Shown here piece after piece: positions 61,301-64,000 of a stretch of DNA of 64,000 nt. The notes below the pieces were generated by a model. It made no database searches. It was not told the origin of the DNA and saw only the letters and a program-made list of their open reading frames with translations. The position numbers and the translations under genes were made by a program. Source of the DNA: Cucumis sativus (taxonomy: Eukaryota > Streptophyta > Magnoliopsida > Cucurbitales > Cucurbitaceae); contig NC_026658.2 of the NCBI RefSeq assembly GCF_000004075.3, forward strand, positions 1,178,001 through 1,242,000. Reading direction: 5' to 3'. Each line of letters begins with the position of its first letter. The stretch's first letter is position 1.

Positions 61301-64000
61301 TAGTATATATTTTTAACCATTCATCCAATAATTAAACATGCTAATAGATATTTTAAATTTATTTTATGAAAAAGGATGATGCAGCATATGATTGCCTCTA
61401 AGGCTTAAAACAAAGATGGATCTATTCAAATGTGACCATATCATTTCCTTCATCATTTCAAACATCTCCACACCTTATGGCTTTTCCCTCCCTCCTTTTA
61501 GTTTTTTGCATGCTCATCATTTTACCTTCTTTTTCATTATTGATTTCAATCTATTTATTTTATATATATATATATTCAACGATCATGAAAATGTTCTGTA
61601 GTAAAAGTGTGTGAGGTAATTTTCTCATAATTTCAACATAGCCTTCAAGATGACACTTCTTTGAATTATTCATCGATATTGTATTCGTTGAATCTCGATT
61701 TTTTTATATTGAATACACACTTTTAAACTTATTCATATGTTATGATATGATCATGTTAGATAATATTAAGTTTCATATCTCAAAGTCAATTATTAGCAAG
61801 AATAGGAGCAACATATAATAATAACTTATGCAACTTAATTATTAAAGAGTGTGAGGTCTCTTTGTTTTTTTAAAGTGAGATTTTGAACATAGATCCATCT
61901 ATAAAATCTAAATAGATATTTGGTTTAAACTTTTTAATTTTAATTAATTGAAATAATAACGAAGAGACCTCAAAACGTTACGTTGTTTGATCCGATTGAA
62001 ACCAAAATCTATAAATTTCCATATTTTACATATAGTACTAACTTTTCATTAATTTTTAAAGAAGAAAAAGAAACATCCAAATATCTAAGAGAAAAAGCAC
62101 TAAATAAATAAAAATGATTTTCATTTTTTTGTTTTCTTGAGAAGAGTCATGTTACCCTCTACATGTTACATGAGAGAGAGAGAATATAATTATCTCAGCC
62201 ATGTGCATCCATTTGGTGCTAAATACAATGATACACTCCACAATCACCTCTTAAATTTTGAAACTTTGATTGGCTTTTTTGTCCTTTAATTAAAATTAAA
62301 TAAATTTGATTGGTTTAATTAGTTAATTAATTAATGTTGGGGTATATATTATAGTTAATTAGATTATAAATAACCCCATTGCTTAAATTGTTTGGAAGAT
62401 CCCCATATGGGGGAAAGGGAACTAATTGGTTTGTTGGGTTCCATGTGACATTCACTTGGATCACTTCACAATTTATATCTATTCTTTTCACAAACATCTC
62501 AACTATATATGGTCGGTTCTTCACCTAATAATTGACCATATCCTTTTCCTTTTTAACTACAACCCCATTATTGATCTAAACTCTCAACTACCTCATACAT
62601 TATCCTTTTATTTTGTTTGTTCCATAATTTATCCCGGTCGTTGGAATATCTTGAATATCATATTTGAAGCTTCAACTTATTAACATATGTATATTGAATG
62701 TGTAGTGTGTATTGTAATATATTGTTTTGGTTGGATATCTACGAGTTATCCAAAAAAACCTATCCATTCAAACATATAATTTTGGTAAAGAAAAAGATAT
62801 CATTCTCAATGGTAACGGAGGATAATTTCTTATCAAGGAACGAATCTTATTACAACTTCACTCTCCACCTTAATCTCTACAAATTAAGTTAAAATCAAAT
62901 AAAAGATCGATGTCATTTCAACTTTAACTCTGTTAAAGAGAAAAACATTTCTAAACATAACAATTCATGTCTAACTTAAGGATCGTAATTGGAAGAAAAG
63001 AAAGAATGAAGTTAAGTATCTTTTGGATTCTTGAAAAGAATAATGTAAAAAGAGAAAAGTGGTGATTATTTAAAAAGAGGGAGAGAGTCGGTCCAAAGAG
63101 CAAAGAGATATCCAAATCCAAGAGAGCATTATATTTAGTTAAAGAGCTTGACAGTTTTTTCTTATATATTATACACAAAGTATATTGTATATATTATAGA
63201 ATTGTTTGGGATTGCCGGAAGATTTGACTTTTTCTTTCTTTCTTTGGTGCGGTTGAATCGAACTTTTAACTTAAAAGTTGATATAGTATCGTAAAGTTAC
63301 GTTAGTTGAATTATTGTTATAAAAAAAATCTACATTAGGTTTCGTTTATGTACTTTCCTTACTTAAACTCAAATTATTGAAGCCTATACTAGGTTGGATA
63401 GTCGTTTGAGTTGTAAAAATAACTAAGTGTCGATGTTTTCAAAAACCTAGTTAATTATTACATAAATTCTATTCACCCATATCTCAATACTGATTTTGGC
63501 ATTTAAATTATGCAAAAGTTTTAATTTTAAGTGCTTCTTTTTATTTATTAATTAAACTTTTTGATCTACATAGAAAATAAATAATAAAAAATTATTGGAT
63601 TAATACCAAGTTCTCTTCTTTCCAAATTGTTCACACACATATGTTACATAAACTTCGGATACGAAGAAAGACGTATTAAAAAAAAAATTATGTACTTAAG
63701 AACACTTGTTTTCTTTTATATACTCAAAGACGTTTTTTTCAACTCTTGAAAAGGTGTTTCAAACATATGTCCAAAATTTAAGTAGGAAAAAAGCTATCGA
63801 GGGTCTACTATATGTGTGTGTGTGTAAATGAGTCAAAAAGTATAGGTTAAAAAATATAACAAAAACAAAATGAGGGTGCAAGTGGATATACATAAAATCC
63901 TAAGGAAGATCTTAAGATGCGAAAATTTGGTGAATTAAAGAGAAAAATATAGGCATATAGTTGAATTAGGGAGGACACAATTATCAATGTCTTAAAAAGA
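58400..64000. other. Gene-free AT-rich stretch upstream of the ERF gene
   Basis: No supported gene on either strand. It contains A/T runs, a degenerate piece with CTATCAC motifs near 60985-61105 related to the inverted-repeat family, and a short TG run near 63812-63824. Open frames (for example 61392-61614 and 62426-62683) have no domains and follow base composition. Confidence 0.5.

Noticed and set aside
1-64000. CRISPR arrays, bacterial operons or phage-like modules
   Set aside because: No regularly spaced direct repeats with unique spacers and no bacterial gene organisation; all recognised genes are plant nuclear genes.

Overview
The window is AT-rich plant nuclear DNA: intron-containing genes with GT-AG splice sites, plant-specific families (EAR zinc finger, LEAFY PETIOLE-type ERF, NIP aquaporin, HAK potassium transporter) and a eukaryotic tRNA gene. 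Every recognised gene is closest to a eudicot family. A cucurbit (Cucumis-like) origin is my guess from the style of the dispersed repeats; nothing in the window proves it.

Layout. 1-2279 holds no gene. 2399-6046 (+) is a four-exon gene for a small membrane protein with a coiled coil, probably mitochondrial, preceded by three Site II promoter motifs. 6610-7600 (+) may hold a very small spliced gene. 8962-9767 (-) is a one-exon C2H2 zinc-finger repressor gene whose conserved C-terminal EAR tail is out of frame. About 10.2-21.2 kb is a gene desert. 21732-24335 (+) encodes the Golgi Qb-SNARE GOS12, followed by a small one-exon DUF2279-like membrane protein (25608-25964, +). Four multi-exon minus-strand genes follow: NIP6;1 aquaporin (27676-30022), an organellar L1 ribosomal protein (33838-37901), sterol delta8-delta7 isomerase HYD1 (40090-43055) and HAK5 potassium transporter (44727-49485). 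A tRNA-Glu(CTC) lies between the last two. 49.8-57.4 kb is repeat-rich and gene-poor. 57551-58234 (-) is an ERF of the LEAFY PETIOLE type. 58.4-64 kb shows no gene.

Exon structures were assembled by hand from splice signals, reading phase and family conservation. In every multi-exon gene the phases add up to an uninterrupted reading frame of the expected family length. The genes are independent housekeeping or developmental loci, not an operon or cluster. NIP6;1 and HAK5 both move nutrients, but nothing in the sequence shows co-regulation.

Points worth most attention: the frameshift that removes the zinc-finger protein's C-terminal repressor motif, at or beside a G-rich tract; a Pro-to-Gln change next to the second NPA-type motif of the aquaporin; a GC-AG intron in the L1 gene; a family of short elements with terminal inverted repeats and CTATC-rich centres; and tandem duplications in the HYD1 promoter and a NIP6;1 intron. 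I found no convincing previously undescribed multi-gene system.
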